Assembly (NCBI GenBank): GCA_900770895.1
Contig: CAAGMF010000240.1
Span: 1-32,498 of the forward strand
Direction of reading: 5' to 3'
Origin: an uncultured Mitsuokella sp.
Lineage (GTDB): Bacteria > Bacillota > Negativicutes > Selenomonadales > Selenomonadaceae
DNA: 32,498 nucleotides
In this document: positions 22,971 through 30,953 of the stretch, piece after piece
Layout of the letters: the number at the start of each line of letters is the position of its first letter
Position numbering within the stretch: the stretch's first letter is position 1
Position numbers and translations under genes: made by a program
The notes under the pieces: generated by a model
The model's database searches: none
The model's input: the letters and a program-made list of their open reading frames with translations, nothing else
What the model was told of the DNA's origin: nothing

Positions 22971-22999
22971 TTGTGTAAGTGGTTTCAAGAAGGTATAAT
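22971..22999 (+). promoter_or_regulatory. Candidate promoter of the HIT gene
   Basis: TTGTGT (22971-22976) and a perfect TATAAT (22994-22999) are 17 bp apart. It stands about 110 bp before the HIT start and after the terminator-like hairpin. Confidence 0.55.
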
Positions 23000-23106
23000 G
23001 ATAACAAATACGGGTAGAAAACGGCCGTGATGAGATGGCTTTTTTTCATGATGCCCTGTCTCAGGCCGATGTCTGCCGCTGTTTTTCTTTTTTAGGAGGA
23101 ATCATC

Positions 23107-23529
23107 ATGGCAAAAGATCAGAATTGTTCGTACTGCATGCGCAATGAGCTGCTCGATGAGTTCGGGATATTCATCACGGAGCTGCCAGCCAGCATACTCG
23201 TGCTGTTCAAGGAGCAGAGTCATCCGGGACGCTGCATCGTGGCGGCGAAGGAGCATGTCAGCGAGATTACCGACATGAGCGAGGACGAGATGGCAGCGTT
23301 CTACCGCGATGTGCGGCATGTGGCCCAGGTGCTGCATGAGGTGTTCCATCCGGACAAGGTGAACTATGGCTCGTATGGCGATACGTCGGGGCACTGCCAT
23401 GTGCATCTCGTACCGAAGTACAAGGATGAGTTCGAGTGGGGCGGCGTGTTCGCCATGAACCCGAAGCAGAAATTCCTGAGTCCGGCCGAGTATGATGAGA
23501 TGATCGCGAAAATAAAGGCGGCCCTCTGA
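23107..23529 (+). CDS. HIT family protein (nucleotide hydrolase/transferase)
   Basis: This 140-residue cytoplasmic protein has the histidine-triad motif GHCHVHLVP (His96, His98, His100), where the middle His attacks the alpha-phosphate of nucleotide substrates. The N-terminus has a CSYC pair that may bind zinc, as in several bacterial HIT proteins. The start was set at MAKDQN because AGGAGGA lies just upstream; an open frame extends 24 codons further but has no family match. The closest function is an AMP-lysine/adenosine-phosphoramidase-like hydrolase; the substrate is unknown. A terminator begins at its stop codon. Confidence 0.92.
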   Translation: MAKDQNCSYCMRNELLDEFGIFITELPASILVLFKEQSHPGRCIVAAKEHVSEITDMSEDEMAAFYRDVRHVAQVLHEVFHPDKVNYGSYGDTSGHCHVHLVPKYKDEFEWGGVFAMNPKQKFLSPAEYDEMIAKIKAAL

Positions 23530-23550
23530 AGTCGTCCGGACGACTTTTCA
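23529..23550 (+). terminator. Terminator overlapping the HIT stop codon
   Basis: AAGTCGTCCGGACGACTT is a perfect palindrome starting at the last base of the stop codon and followed by TT. Folded, it gives a 7-bp stem with a CCGG loop and a short T run. Confidence 0.75.
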
Positions 23551-23663
23551 CGGATATATGAGGAAAGATTAAAATAACTATCAATGGCATCTAAATCAAG
23601 CTGAAGGTTGCCGATGTAAACTATCCTCAGAAATCAGGAAAGTTGTTCGGGAGGATGATGAGG

Positions 23664-24209
23664 ATGAAAAAGATATGGCAGCGCAGCCTGGCTATATGTC
23701 TGGCAGCAATCGTGGGGCTGGGTGGCGCCGGTACGCTGACGACTGTGGGACTGGGGCAGGCGGAGGCAGCTGTGACCTCTGACTACCGCAGCGGCCGCGC
23801 GCAGCGTGAGGTCGATCAGGAGAACCAGCGCCATCGCCAGCGCAGCGAGGAGCTCCAGCGCCAGAAGCAGGCCAGTGAGCGCGAGCAACGCGATATCGAG
23901 AAGCAGCGCCAGCAGAATGAGCGCGAGCAACGCGAGATCGAGAGGCAGAAGGTCGAGGAGCAGCGGCGTCATGATGACCGCGTGAGCGAGATCGACCGCC
24001 GTGACAATGAACGCCAGCGCCGCGATGAGCAGGCCCGCCGCGACCGTGACCGGGCGGAGCGGGAGCGCATGGAGCGCGAGCACCAGCGCGAGAATGAGCA
24101 TCGCGAGCACCGCGACGATGACAGTCGCAATACGCATTCGCAGGGCGATGTGAATACGGCCTATGCCATCGGCGCCATCATCGGTGCCATCATTGCAAAA
24201 AATACCTGA
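23664..24209 (+). CDS. Exported protein with a long charged helix (function unknown)
   Basis: This 181-residue protein has a signal peptide (KKIWQRSLAICLAAIVGLGG to GQAEA). A region of about 115 residues made almost only of Arg, Glu, Gln, Asp, Lys and His follows, without Pro or Gly breaks, and then a short hydrophobic glycine-containing end (AYAIGAIIGAIIAKNT). The middle contains a 14-residue repeat (SEREQRDIEKQRQQ then NEREQREIERQKVE), two heptads. It is also encoded by a DNA repeat at 23877 and 23919, 42 bp apart. The pattern fits a coiled coil or a single E/R helix, with the tail possibly entering a membrane. I do not recognise the family. The third of three closely spaced ATGs (23664) was chosen because GGGAGG lies 9 bp before it. 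Confidence 0.75.
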   Translation: MKKIWQRSLAICLAAIVGLGGAGTLTTVGLGQAEAAVTSDYRSGRAQREVDQENQRHRQRSEELQRQKQASEREQRDIEKQRQQNEREQREIERQKVEEQRRHDDRVSEIDRRDNERQRRDEQARRDRDRAERERMEREHQRENEHREHRDDDSRNTHSQGDVNTAYAIGAIIGAIIAKNT

Positions 24210-24243
24210 TGAAGCAGGAAATACGCGCAATATGTAGAAGATT

Positions 24244-24285
24244 ATGACGGATGTATCTTCGAAGAGGAGATCTTCCGTCATTTTT
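24244..24285 (+). terminator. Terminator between the charged-helix gene and thiD
   Basis: ATGACGGA pairs with TCCGTCAT, with further pairing possible inside the loop, and TTTT follows. It lies 35 bp after the preceding stop and directly before the thiD ribosome site (AGGAGGA at 24291), so thiD must rely on read-through or a promoter inside this short gap. Confidence 0.7.
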
Positions 24286-24304
24286 GCGCAGGAGGAATTT
24301 TACC

Positions 24305-25093
24305 ATGGGGCGGAGCTTACCAGCAGTACTTAGTATAGCGGGCAGTGACTCAAGCGGCGGGGCCGGCATTCAGGCGGATCTGAAGACGATGCTGGCGCTC
24401 GGAGTTTTCGGGATGACGGCCATCACGGCCCTGACGGCGCAGAATACGACCGGGGTGCGCGAGGTGCAGCTCGCATCTCCGGATTTCCTCGCGCAGGAGA
24501 TCGAGGCTGTGTTCGATGATATCCGGCCCGCGGCCGTGAAGATCGGCATGCTGGGGTCGGCGGAGCTCACGGCGGTTGTAGCGGAGGAGCTGAAGCGCTA
24601 CGACGCGGAGAATGTCGTGTTCGATCCGGTGATGGTGGCGACGAGCGGAGCCTCGCTGGCCGGGGACGCTGTCGGGGCTATGGCTGACCTCATGGCGCTT
24701 GCGACGGTAGTGACGCCGAATCTGGCGGAGCTGGAGGTGCTGGCCGGCAGCCACGTTAGCGACCGTCGGAGCTTCGAGCGGGCGGCCGTGTCTCTGTCTC
24801 AGCGCTATGGGGTGCCGGTGCTGGCGAAGGGCGGCCACTTGGTCGGCGGGGCGGATGATCTGCTCGTGACGGGAGACGGGCCGCTCTGGCTGCCCGGCGA
24901 GCGCATCGACAATCCGAATACGCATGGTACGGGCTGTACGCTGTCGAGCGCGATTGCGGCGGAGCTCGCGCTCGGCCATGAGCTCGTGGAGGCCGTGCGG
25001 CTCGCCAAGGACTATCTGACGCAGGCCATAGCGGCGGATCTCGATATGGGACATGGTTCCGGTCCGCTCGATCACGCCTGGCAGTGGCGCTAA
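24305..25093 (+). CDS. thiD: Hydroxymethylpyrimidine / phosphomethylpyrimidine kinase
   Basis: This 262-residue ribokinase-fold enzyme phosphorylates 4-amino-5-hydroxymethyl-2-methylpyrimidine and its monophosphate in thiamine synthesis. Motifs are AGSDSSGGAGIQADLKTM at the N-terminus, FGMTAITALTAQNT, KIGMLGSAELTAVVAEEL, the FDPVMVATSGASL active-site strand, TPNLAELEVL and the anion-hole GTGCTLSSAIAAELA. Length is typical. The ATG at 24305 follows AGGAGGAATTTTACC and gives the normal N-terminus (MGRSLPAVLSIAGSD); the longer open frame begins inside the terminator hairpin. No other thiamine genes are next to it, so a salvage role is likely. A pyridoxal-kinase side activity cannot be excluded. 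Confidence 0.94.
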   Translation: MGRSLPAVLSIAGSDSSGGAGIQADLKTMLALGVFGMTAITALTAQNTTGVREVQLASPDFLAQEIEAVFDDIRPAAVKIGMLGSAELTAVVAEELKRYDAENVVFDPVMVATSGASLAGDAVGAMADLMALATVVTPNLAELEVLAGSHVSDRRSFERAAVSLSQRYGVPVLAKGGHLVGGADDLLVTGDGPLWLPGERIDNPNTHGTGCTLSSAIAAELALGHELVEAVRLAKDYLTQAIAADLDMGHGSGPLDHAWQWR

Positions 25094-25223
25094 GTTATGT
25101 CGGCAGGCAGGATTTTGCCGATGTGATTTCGAATATTACTCATATACAGGGGAGAGTCTGTTGCTTCCCCAGTGCCGACAGCAGAGATTGCTGAAGGGAT
25201 AGGCATTGAATGGAGCAAAAGAT
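25094..25223 (+). other. Leader of the EAL/GGDEF gene with two hairpins
   Basis: After thiD this gap contains a TCGGCA/TGCCGA hairpin (25100-25121), then GGGGA/TCCCC (25149-25170) and CAGCA/TGCTG (25179-25193). The last two lie shortly before the start of the c-di-GMP protein. I could not match the region to a known c-di-GMP, TPP or other riboswitch consensus. Confidence 0.4.
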
Positions 25224-28200
25224 ATGGGAAACGATGATAGAAAGAAGATAACAGAGGCGGCGCTGCGCATGCAGGCGCGGCAGCTCAGCCAACAGACATT
25301 TGATTTGGAAAAAGCCTTGGGCGAGGGCCGCATCGAGGTGTATTATCAGCCGATCGTGCGGGTATTGTCGGGGGAGATTGCGGATTTCGAAGCGGTGTCC
25401 CGCTGGCGTCGCGAGGATGGCAGCCTGCTGGCTCCTGAGAGCTATGTAGCAGCTCTCGAGCAGCAGCAGGTCATGTACAAGCTGGATACGTTCGTGCTGC
25501 ACGAGGTGTGCCGCAGTTACCGCAGCCTTGTGCGGGCGGGCCGGACGCCGGTGCCGGTCGCGGTGCAGATATCGGGGAGCGATTTTGCCGCGACGGATGT
25601 GTTCATGATGGTGCATAGTGCAGCTACGGAGTTCGCTGTGCCGCCGGAGTATCTGAATATCGAGTTCGCAGAGAGTGTGTTCGACGCGAACGATATGAAG
25701 GTGCTGGACGGTTTCGCCCGGCTGCATGCCGCGGGGTATCATATCTGGATCAAGGATTTCGGTGGATCGGATTCCATCCTGAGCAATATAAAGGAATACC
25801 GGGTGAATACGCTGTGCTTCACGTCGCGGTTCCTGCTGAACTATGATCGCCGCTCGCAGGTAATCATAAGTTCGCTCGTGAATATGGCCAAGGGGCTGCG
25901 GCTGCGCACGGTGATCGAGGGCGTGTCGACTCAGGATCAGCTCGATTATCTGCGGTCGATCGGCTGTGGCGAGGTCCAGGGCAGCGTCATCGGTCTGGCT
26001 CAGCCCTATGACGCGTTCTATAGCGAGGGCCAGAAGCTCGAGCGGCGTCTCGAGACGCGGGAGCGGCGCAAATATTTCCGTCAGATCGATCGCGTGCAGC
26101 TGCTGACGGATCAGCCGATGGCGATCATCGAGGGGACCGACTCGGAGCTGCGCATGATGTTCGCCAACGACCTTTATAAGAACGAAGTCCGCAGTCTGGA
26201 CGAAGATCCGGACACCGAGGATATGAAGCTCAATGACCGGAACTGGGGCCCGTACCACATGCTGCGCGATTCGTTGCGGCGCACGCGGTTCTCGGGGCGC
26301 AATGAGAGCGCTTTCTATACGGAGCAGGGTTGTTATCTGCGCCTGCAGACCTGCGTGCTGGCGCGCAACGGCGACTGTTATGCCTACAAGGTCATTATCT
26401 ATAATATGTCGCGCGATGGGCTGTCAGACCAGAAATATCGTCTCGAGCGCATGCTGCATGAGATTTACCGCATTTATGAAAACGTCAACTTGTTCAATGT
26501 CGATGAGGACAGTGTCCAGTCGATATACAAGGGGTTCGTCTATGCCTCGGAACAGGGGCGGCGGCAGTTCGGCATCGATTATCTCGTGGATGAATTCGCC
26601 CATCGGTACATCTATGCCGATGACCAGCAGGCGTTCAAGCAGTTCATGGATTTCACGACGCTGCGCAAGCGGGCGGCAGCCAGCGGGCACAGCTATGTGT
26701 CGGCGTATTTTCGTACGCTGGCCAGATCGAGTGAGTCCGGTGGGACGACTGGTGACTATGTCTGGAAGGAGCATACCCTGCTGCCGCTGATGCAGAACAG
26801 CCGGTACTGCGTATTGAGCTATGTGAAACCGGCCCTGTTCCAGCGGGGGGACGAGTCGATCCTGCATGACCGCACGGATTGGAGCGATCAGCCGCTACCA
26901 GAAGGGAATTCGCAGGTGGCGCCGCGGCAGCGCGGACAGAAATTCACGAAGCATGTGGAGGAAACGTTCCTGCAGGCGCTCGATAAAGGTCTCATAGAGA
27001 TCTGGTATCAGCCGATCGTGCGTCTGCTGACCGGACAGATCTGCGGTCATGAGGCGCTGGCGCGCTGGAAGGATGCCGAATATGGCATCATGGAGCCCGA
27101 TGAGTTCGTGCCGGTGCTCGAGCGTAGCGGCATGTCAGCGAAGCTGGATCTCTATGCCCTGCGTCAGGCGCTGGCCGATAATAAGTTCCTGCGCGACAGC
27201 GGCTGGACGGTCACACCGACGACGGTCAATATATCGACGAGCGATTTCGCTGATCCTACCTTCGTAGATCAGGTCATCAAGCTCCGTCAGGAGAGCGGTA
27301 CGCGGCCGGAGCTGCTGTGCTTCGAGATTTGGGAGACGAATGGGAGCAGCGTGCCGCGGAACGTGGTGCGTGAGAGTATCCGTCGGCTGCATCGGGCGGG
27401 CCACACGATCATCGTGGACCGTTTCGGCAGTGATTATTCGCCGTTTTCGCATATCAATGATTTCGAGGTCGACGCGATCAAGCTCGATAAGGGCATCGTG
27501 AACAAGTTCGGCATCCAGCCGAATGTGCCCGCCCTGCTGAGCTCGTTCGTGCAATATGCAAAGCTGTCGGGACTGCGCGTCATCGCCGTGGGCATCGAGA
27601 CGCAGGAGCAGTATGACTATCTGCGCGACCTCGGGTGCGAGTTCGTCCAGGGACGCCTCACGGGACCGGTCCAGCCGATGAGCCGGGCCGATATACGCCT
27701 GCTGAGCAAGGAGGGCCGCAACTCCGACGATTTCATCGAGCGCAAATATGAGCATATCGAGCAGCGCGACTACTATAATCATTTGTCCCGCGTCAATTTC
27801 ATGAGTCCGAAGCCGCAGCATTTCCACTATGCGCCACAGGATAATCCTGCCTGTTTCGCGATCTGCGAGCGCGTGGGCGCCGATGTGAATATCCTGTACA
27901 TGAATGAGTCCTGCCGCAAGCTCATGCACCGCATCGGGCTCATACGGGAGCAGGAGCCATCTTCCCTGGCTGCCTTGAACAAGAACAGCCAGCTCTACAG
28001 CTTCCTGACAACTCTGTGCGAGCGCAGTGACAGGAGCAAAGATATCGTTGTGGAGCGCATGGCGGCGAAGGATTGCTTCTGCGAAGGAGCGATGCGCTTG
28101 CTCAGCCGCTATGGCGGCCACTCCGGCTATCTGCTCGTAGTCCGCGAGAAACCGATGGCCGTGGCGAGCGGGCGTGATGACAAGGCGGAGGCCTGGCGGC

Positions 28201-29957
28201 ATGTGCTCGATATCTATAACCGCATCGAGCTGCTTGACTATGACGATGAAGTCATGGGCAGCAATATCTATCTGAATGTGGCGCAGAAGCGCTTGTCGAC
28301 GACGCCGCAGCCGGCGCTGACGCATATGAGCATCTATGCTACGCACTATATCGCGCCGGACGAGCGGGACGATTTCATGAAGTTCTTTGATTTCGATACA
28401 CTGTTCGAGCGGGCGGGGCAGGCGGAGCATCCGCATGTGGCCCAGACGTTCCATACGCTCGATGACGATGGGCAGGAGCGCCAGCAGCTCTATACGCTGA
28501 TCCCGTTCCAAGATGGCGAGGGACGCCGCCATGCCCTGTCCTGCGTGCAGAACATGGATGGCAGTCAGGAGTATGCTCGGGAGCTGCCGAGCGAGGAGCG
28601 GTATGTGATGCAGGGCGGGCTGGACTCGGCCGAGGGCATGACGCCGCTGCTGGAGCATATGCCGGATATGGCCTGGTATGCCAATCCGAACAGCGGCCTC
28701 GTGCTCTACATGAACAGCCAGGCGCGCCAGACCGTGGGATTCTCCCAGGATCAGTCGTATCAGCTGCGGGCCTGGCAGATCCTGCACGGCAGCCAGACGG
28801 AATACCGTCAAAGTGTGCGTAAGGTGCAGGGGGACAGTGTGCTGCGCTGGAACTACCGCGATCAGGTCACGGGACGCAGCTATGTCCGCAGCGCCGTCAT
28901 GATGCGCTGGTACGGCAAGAATGTCGTGCTCGAGATGGCGACCGATGTCACGGAATATGAGCAGGACAAGGAGAAACTGGTCGCCGAAGCCAGTATTTCG
29001 CGCATCGCCGAAGAGGCGCTGGCCCGGGCGATGACGGGCGACGATCCGGAGGAGTCGCTGCGCGAACTGCTGAAGTCGGTAGGTACGAAGATCGGCTGCG
29101 ACCGCACGTTCATCGATGTGCTCGAGGGCGAGCGGCTCAGCAATAAATATGAATGGTGCCGCGAGGATGTCGTGTCGGCCCGGGATAGGTTCCAGAATGT
29201 GCTGATGGCGAAGGATTCGTTCTGGATGAAGCATTTCACGATGCATCCCTATCTGCTGATTCGCGATCTCGATTCGTATGCGGTCATCAACGATGAGTTC
29301 TATCAGCATATGAAGGAGATCGGTATCCGCTCGCGCATCATGTCGGTCGTGCGCCGTCAGGGGCGCATCGTCGGCATATTCGGAGCGGACAATCCGCCCA
29401 CGGTCTACGAGGATTCGGCTACGAAGCTGTTTGGCATCGTGTCGAACTTCATCGCGATCATGCTGGAGCAGTGCGAGAGCGTGCGTCGCTGGGAGCAGTA
29501 CAGCTTCCACGATGTTATGACCGGCGTGCTGAACCGCCATGCGATGGACCGCTATTTCGCGACGGTGCAGCCGGAGCGCAGCATCGGCATCATATACAGC
29601 GACCTGAACGGGCTCAAGAAGATCAACGATACGCTGGGCCATGAGAAGGGCGACGAGGTGATCAAGGCTGAGGCTGCCGCGCTCGTCGAGGTGTTCGGTC
29701 AGGATCAGGTGTTCCGCCTCGGCGGCGATGAGTTCCTGGCGATATTGAGTGGCTGTACGGAGGCCGAGATGCGGGTCAAGTTGCAGGAGCTAGAGGCAGC
29801 CTACGCCAAACGCCAGCTGAGTGCCTCGAGCGGCCTGGTCTGGCATCCAGATACGAGCGCCGGCCTCGACACGCTGCTGCGCGAGGCCGATGCGAAGATG
29901 TACGCCGCCAAGCGCGCCCACTACGGCGACCGCCGCCGGAAGAGCGACAGGAAATAG
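25224..29957 (+). CDS. Multidomain c-di-GMP signalling protein: two degenerate EAL modules, PAS, GAF, active-type GGDEF
   Basis: This 1577-residue cytoplasmic protein has no clear membrane segment. Order: EAL1 about 28-265; a PAS-like and linker region to about 545; EAL2 about 582-820; a second PAS-like and linker region to about 1112; PAS about 1140-1245; GAF about 1260-1420; GGDEF about 1430-1560. EAL1 has EAVSRW (56), KDFG (177) and IEGVST. EAL2 has EALARW (610) but DRFG (732) and AVGIET (788). Both lack metal-site acidic residues, so neither should hydrolyse c-di-GMP. The GGDEF motif (1500-1504) is intact with SDLNGLKKINDTLGHEKGDE, so it should make c-di-GMP. The I-site position reads FGQD rather than RxxD, so product inhibition is unlikely. 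The ATG at 25224 was chosen for GGAG 8 bp upstream; a TTG six codons earlier is possible. Confidence 0.9.
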   Translation: MGNDDRKKITEAALRMQARQLSQQTFDLEKALGEGRIEVYYQPIVRVLSGEIADFEAVSRWRREDGSLLAPESYVAALEQQQVMYKLDTFVLHEVCRSYRSLVRAGRTPVPVAVQISGSDFAATDVFMMVHSAATEFAVPPEYLNIEFAESVFDANDMKVLDGFARLHAAGYHIWIKDFGGSDSILSNIKEYRVNTLCFTSRFLLNYDRRSQVIISSLVNMAKGLRLRTVIEGVSTQDQLDYLRSIGCGEVQGSVIGLAQPYDAFYSEGQKLERRLETRERRKYFRQIDRVQLLTDQPMAIIEGTDSELRMMFANDLYKNEVRSLDEDPDTEDMKLNDRNWGPYHMLRDSLRRTRFSGRNESAFYTEQGCYLRLQTCVLARNGDCYAYKVIIYNMSRDGLSDQKYRLERMLHEIYRIYENVNLFNVDEDSVQSIYKGFVYASEQGRRQFGIDYLVDEFAHRYIYADDQQAFKQFMDFTTLRKRAAASGHSYVSAYFRTLARSSESGGTTGDYVWKEHTLLPLMQNSRYCVLSYVKPALFQRGDESILHDRTDWSDQPLPEGNSQVAPRQRGQKFTKHVEETFLQALDKGLIEIWYQPIVRLLTGQICGHEALARWKDAEYGIMEPDEFVPVLERSGMSAKLDLYALRQALADNKFLRDSGWTVTPTTVNISTSDFADPTFVDQVIKLRQESGTRPELLCFEIWETNGSSVPRNVVRESIRRLHRAGHTIIVDRFGSDYSPFSHINDFEVDAIKLDKGIVNKFGIQPNVPALLSSFVQYAKLSGLRVIAVGIETQEQYDYLRDLGCEFVQGRLTGPVQPMSRADIRLLSKEGRNSDDFIERKYEHIEQRDYYNHLSRVNFMSPKPQHFHYAPQDNPACFAICERVGADVNILYMNESCRKLMHRIGLIREQEPSSLAALNKNSQLYSFLTTLCERSDRSKDIVVERMAAKDCFCEGAMRLLSRYGGHSGYLLVVREKPMAVASGRDDKAEAWRHVLDIYNRIELLDYDDEVMGSNIYLNVAQKRLSTTPQPALTHMSIYATHYIAPDERDDFMKFFDFDTLFERAGQAEHPHVAQTFHTLDDDGQERQQLYTLIPFQDGEGRRHALSCVQNMDGSQEYARELPSEERYVMQGGLDSAEGMTPLLEHMPDMAWYANPNSGLVLYMNSQARQTVGFSQDQSYQLRAWQILHGSQTEYRQSVRKVQGDSVLRWNYRDQVTGRSYVRSAVMMRWYGKNVVLEMATDVTEYEQDKEKLVAEASISRIAEEALARAMTGDDPEESLRELLKSVGTKIGCDRTFIDVLEGERLSNKYEWCREDVVSARDRFQNVLMAKDSFWMKHFTMHPYLLIRDLDSYAVINDEFYQHMKEIGIRSRIMSVVRRQGRIVGIFGADNPPTVYEDSATKLFGIVSNFIAIMLEQCESVRRWEQYSFHDVMTGVLNRHAMDRYFATVQPERSIGIIYSDLNGLKKINDTLGHEKGDEVIKAEAAALVEVFGQDQVFRLGGDEFLAILSGCTEAEMRVKLQELEAAYAKRQLSASSGLVWHPDTSAGLDTLLREADAKMYAAKRAHYGDRRRKSDRK

Positions 29958-29966
29958 GTGGAAAGG

Positions 29967-30174
29967 AGCCTTCCCCTTTGGGGAAGGTGCCCCGCAGGGG
30001 CGGATGAGGTGGCGAGCCAGTAAATGTACTCGAGTGCTAAAGCACAAACGGCCCACGAATCGAAAAGCCTGAGCAGCCGGCCCGTCGACGTGTTGCCGTA
30101 ACGTCGCCTAGCGCCTCGCCACTTCATCCGTCTCGTGACTGCGTCACGAGCCACCTTCCTCAGAGAGGAAGGCT
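29967..30174 (+). repeat. Palindromic repeat element, copy C (longer variant)
   Basis: This 208-bp relative of copies A and B has ends AGCCTTCCCC and GAGGAAGGCT, and terminal hairpins CCTTCCCC/GGGGAAGG and CCTTCCTC/GAGGAAGG. Secondary hairpins are CCCC-GCA-GGGG and TCGTGAC/GTCACGA, and the CGGATGAGGTGGCGAG arm is matched by CGCCTCGCCACTTCATCCG. Its inner 100 bp are unlike those of A and B, so it represents a second subtype. It starts 10 bp after the EAL/GGDEF gene and ends just before the terminator at 30183. Confidence 0.8.
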
Positions 30175-30182
30175 AGATATAG

Positions 30183-30213
30183 CGAACGGGACTGTTTTAC
30201 ACAGTCCCGTTCG
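30183..30213. terminator. Bidirectional terminator
   Basis: A perfect 13-bp stem, CGAACGGGACTGT/ACAGTCCCGTTCG, has a 5-nt loop (TTTAC). It lies between the convergent EAL/GGDEF and response-regulator genes. T runs are weak on both sides, but the stem is strong. Confidence 0.8.
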
Positions 30214-30231
30214 TTTGCGTATATGACGTTC

Positions 30232-30933
30232 TCAATCCTGCCGGAGCCGGTAGCCGGCGCCGCGGACGGTCTCGATACAGCTGGGACGGCCGGGATCGCA
30301 GCCGATCTTGTCGCGCAGGCGGTTGATGTGGACGGCTACGGTGGCGGTGTCGCCGAGCGAATCCATGCCCCAGATCTTTTCAAACAGTACTTCGCGCGAG
30401 AATACGAGACCGGGGTTTTCGAGTAGGAATTGCAATAGCTCGAATTCCTTGTGAGCGAGGACAATCTCGTGCGGACCGCGGTAGACGCGATGCGTCTCGG
30501 GCTCGAGGACGAGGCTGCCGGCGTGCAGCTGATGGACGACCGGCTGCCGGGCGGACAGGCGCTGGGTGAGCTGCTCGTAGCGGTTGATGTGCATGCGCAC
30601 GCGGGCGACCATCTCGCCGGGACTGAAAGGCTTCGTGAGGTAATCGTCAGCCCCGAGCCCGAAAGTGCGGATTTTGTCGATATCTGCCTGACGGGCCGAG
30701 ACGACGATGACGGGGATGTCGAGCTGCTCGCGCAGGGCGCGGCAGACAGCGAACCCGTCGAGCCCCGGCAGCATGAGGTCGAGCAGGATGAGGGCGTAGC
30801 CGCCGGAGAGCGCCATGTCGCGCCCGGTATTCCCATCAGCGGCGATATCGACCGCGAAATCAGCAGCTTCGAGGTAATCGCGCTCGAGTTCAGCAATCTC
30901 GCGGTCATCCTCGATGATCAGTATCTTCTTCAT
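30232..30933 (-). CDS. OmpR/PhoB-family response regulator
   Basis: This 233-residue DNA-binding regulator has a receiver domain with IIEDDRE at the N-terminus, phosphoacceptor Asp52 (LILLDLMLPG), VVSARQAD and the switch Lys in YLTKPF. A winged-helix domain ends in IETVRGAGYRLRQD, including FELLQFLLENPGLVFSREVLFEKIWG and VAVHINRLRDKIG, which are diagnostic for the OmpR family. The ATG at complement 30931-30933 (MKKILIIEDD) was chosen over one five codons upstream because TGAGG is well spaced before it. It follows the kinase gene by 20 bp on the same strand, so the kinase is translated first from a shared message. The target genes are unknown. Confidence 0.95.
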   Translation of the reverse strand: MKKILIIEDDREIAELERDYLEAADFAVDIAADGNTGRDMALSGGYALILLDLMLPGLDGFAVCRALREQLDIPVIVVSARQADIDKIRTFGLGADDYLTKPFSPGEMVARVRMHINRYEQLTQRLSARQPVVHQLHAGSLVLEPETHRVYRGPHEIVLAHKEFELLQFLLENPGLVFSREVLFEKIWGMDSLGDTATVAVHINRLRDKIGCDPGRPSCIETVRGAGYRLRQD

Positions 30934-30953
30934 GATGTATATCCTCACTTTCG

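Noticed and set aside
23877..23948. Tandem DNA repeat in the charged-helix gene as a phase-variable tract
   Set aside because: There are only two diverged 42-bp units, in frame, so it is better explained as two heptad pairs of a helical protein than as a slippage tract.
24210..24304. TPP riboswitch before thiD
   Set aside because: The conserved CUGAGA and ACCUGA elements are absent; the only structure is a simple terminator hairpin.
27135..29642. Long open frames on the strand opposite the real genes (also 417-1394, 3284-4588, 9853-11157, 21554-22774)
   Set aside because: They mirror GC-rich coding sequence, have Arg/His/Asp-heavy composition without recognisable domains, and lack well-placed ribosome sites.
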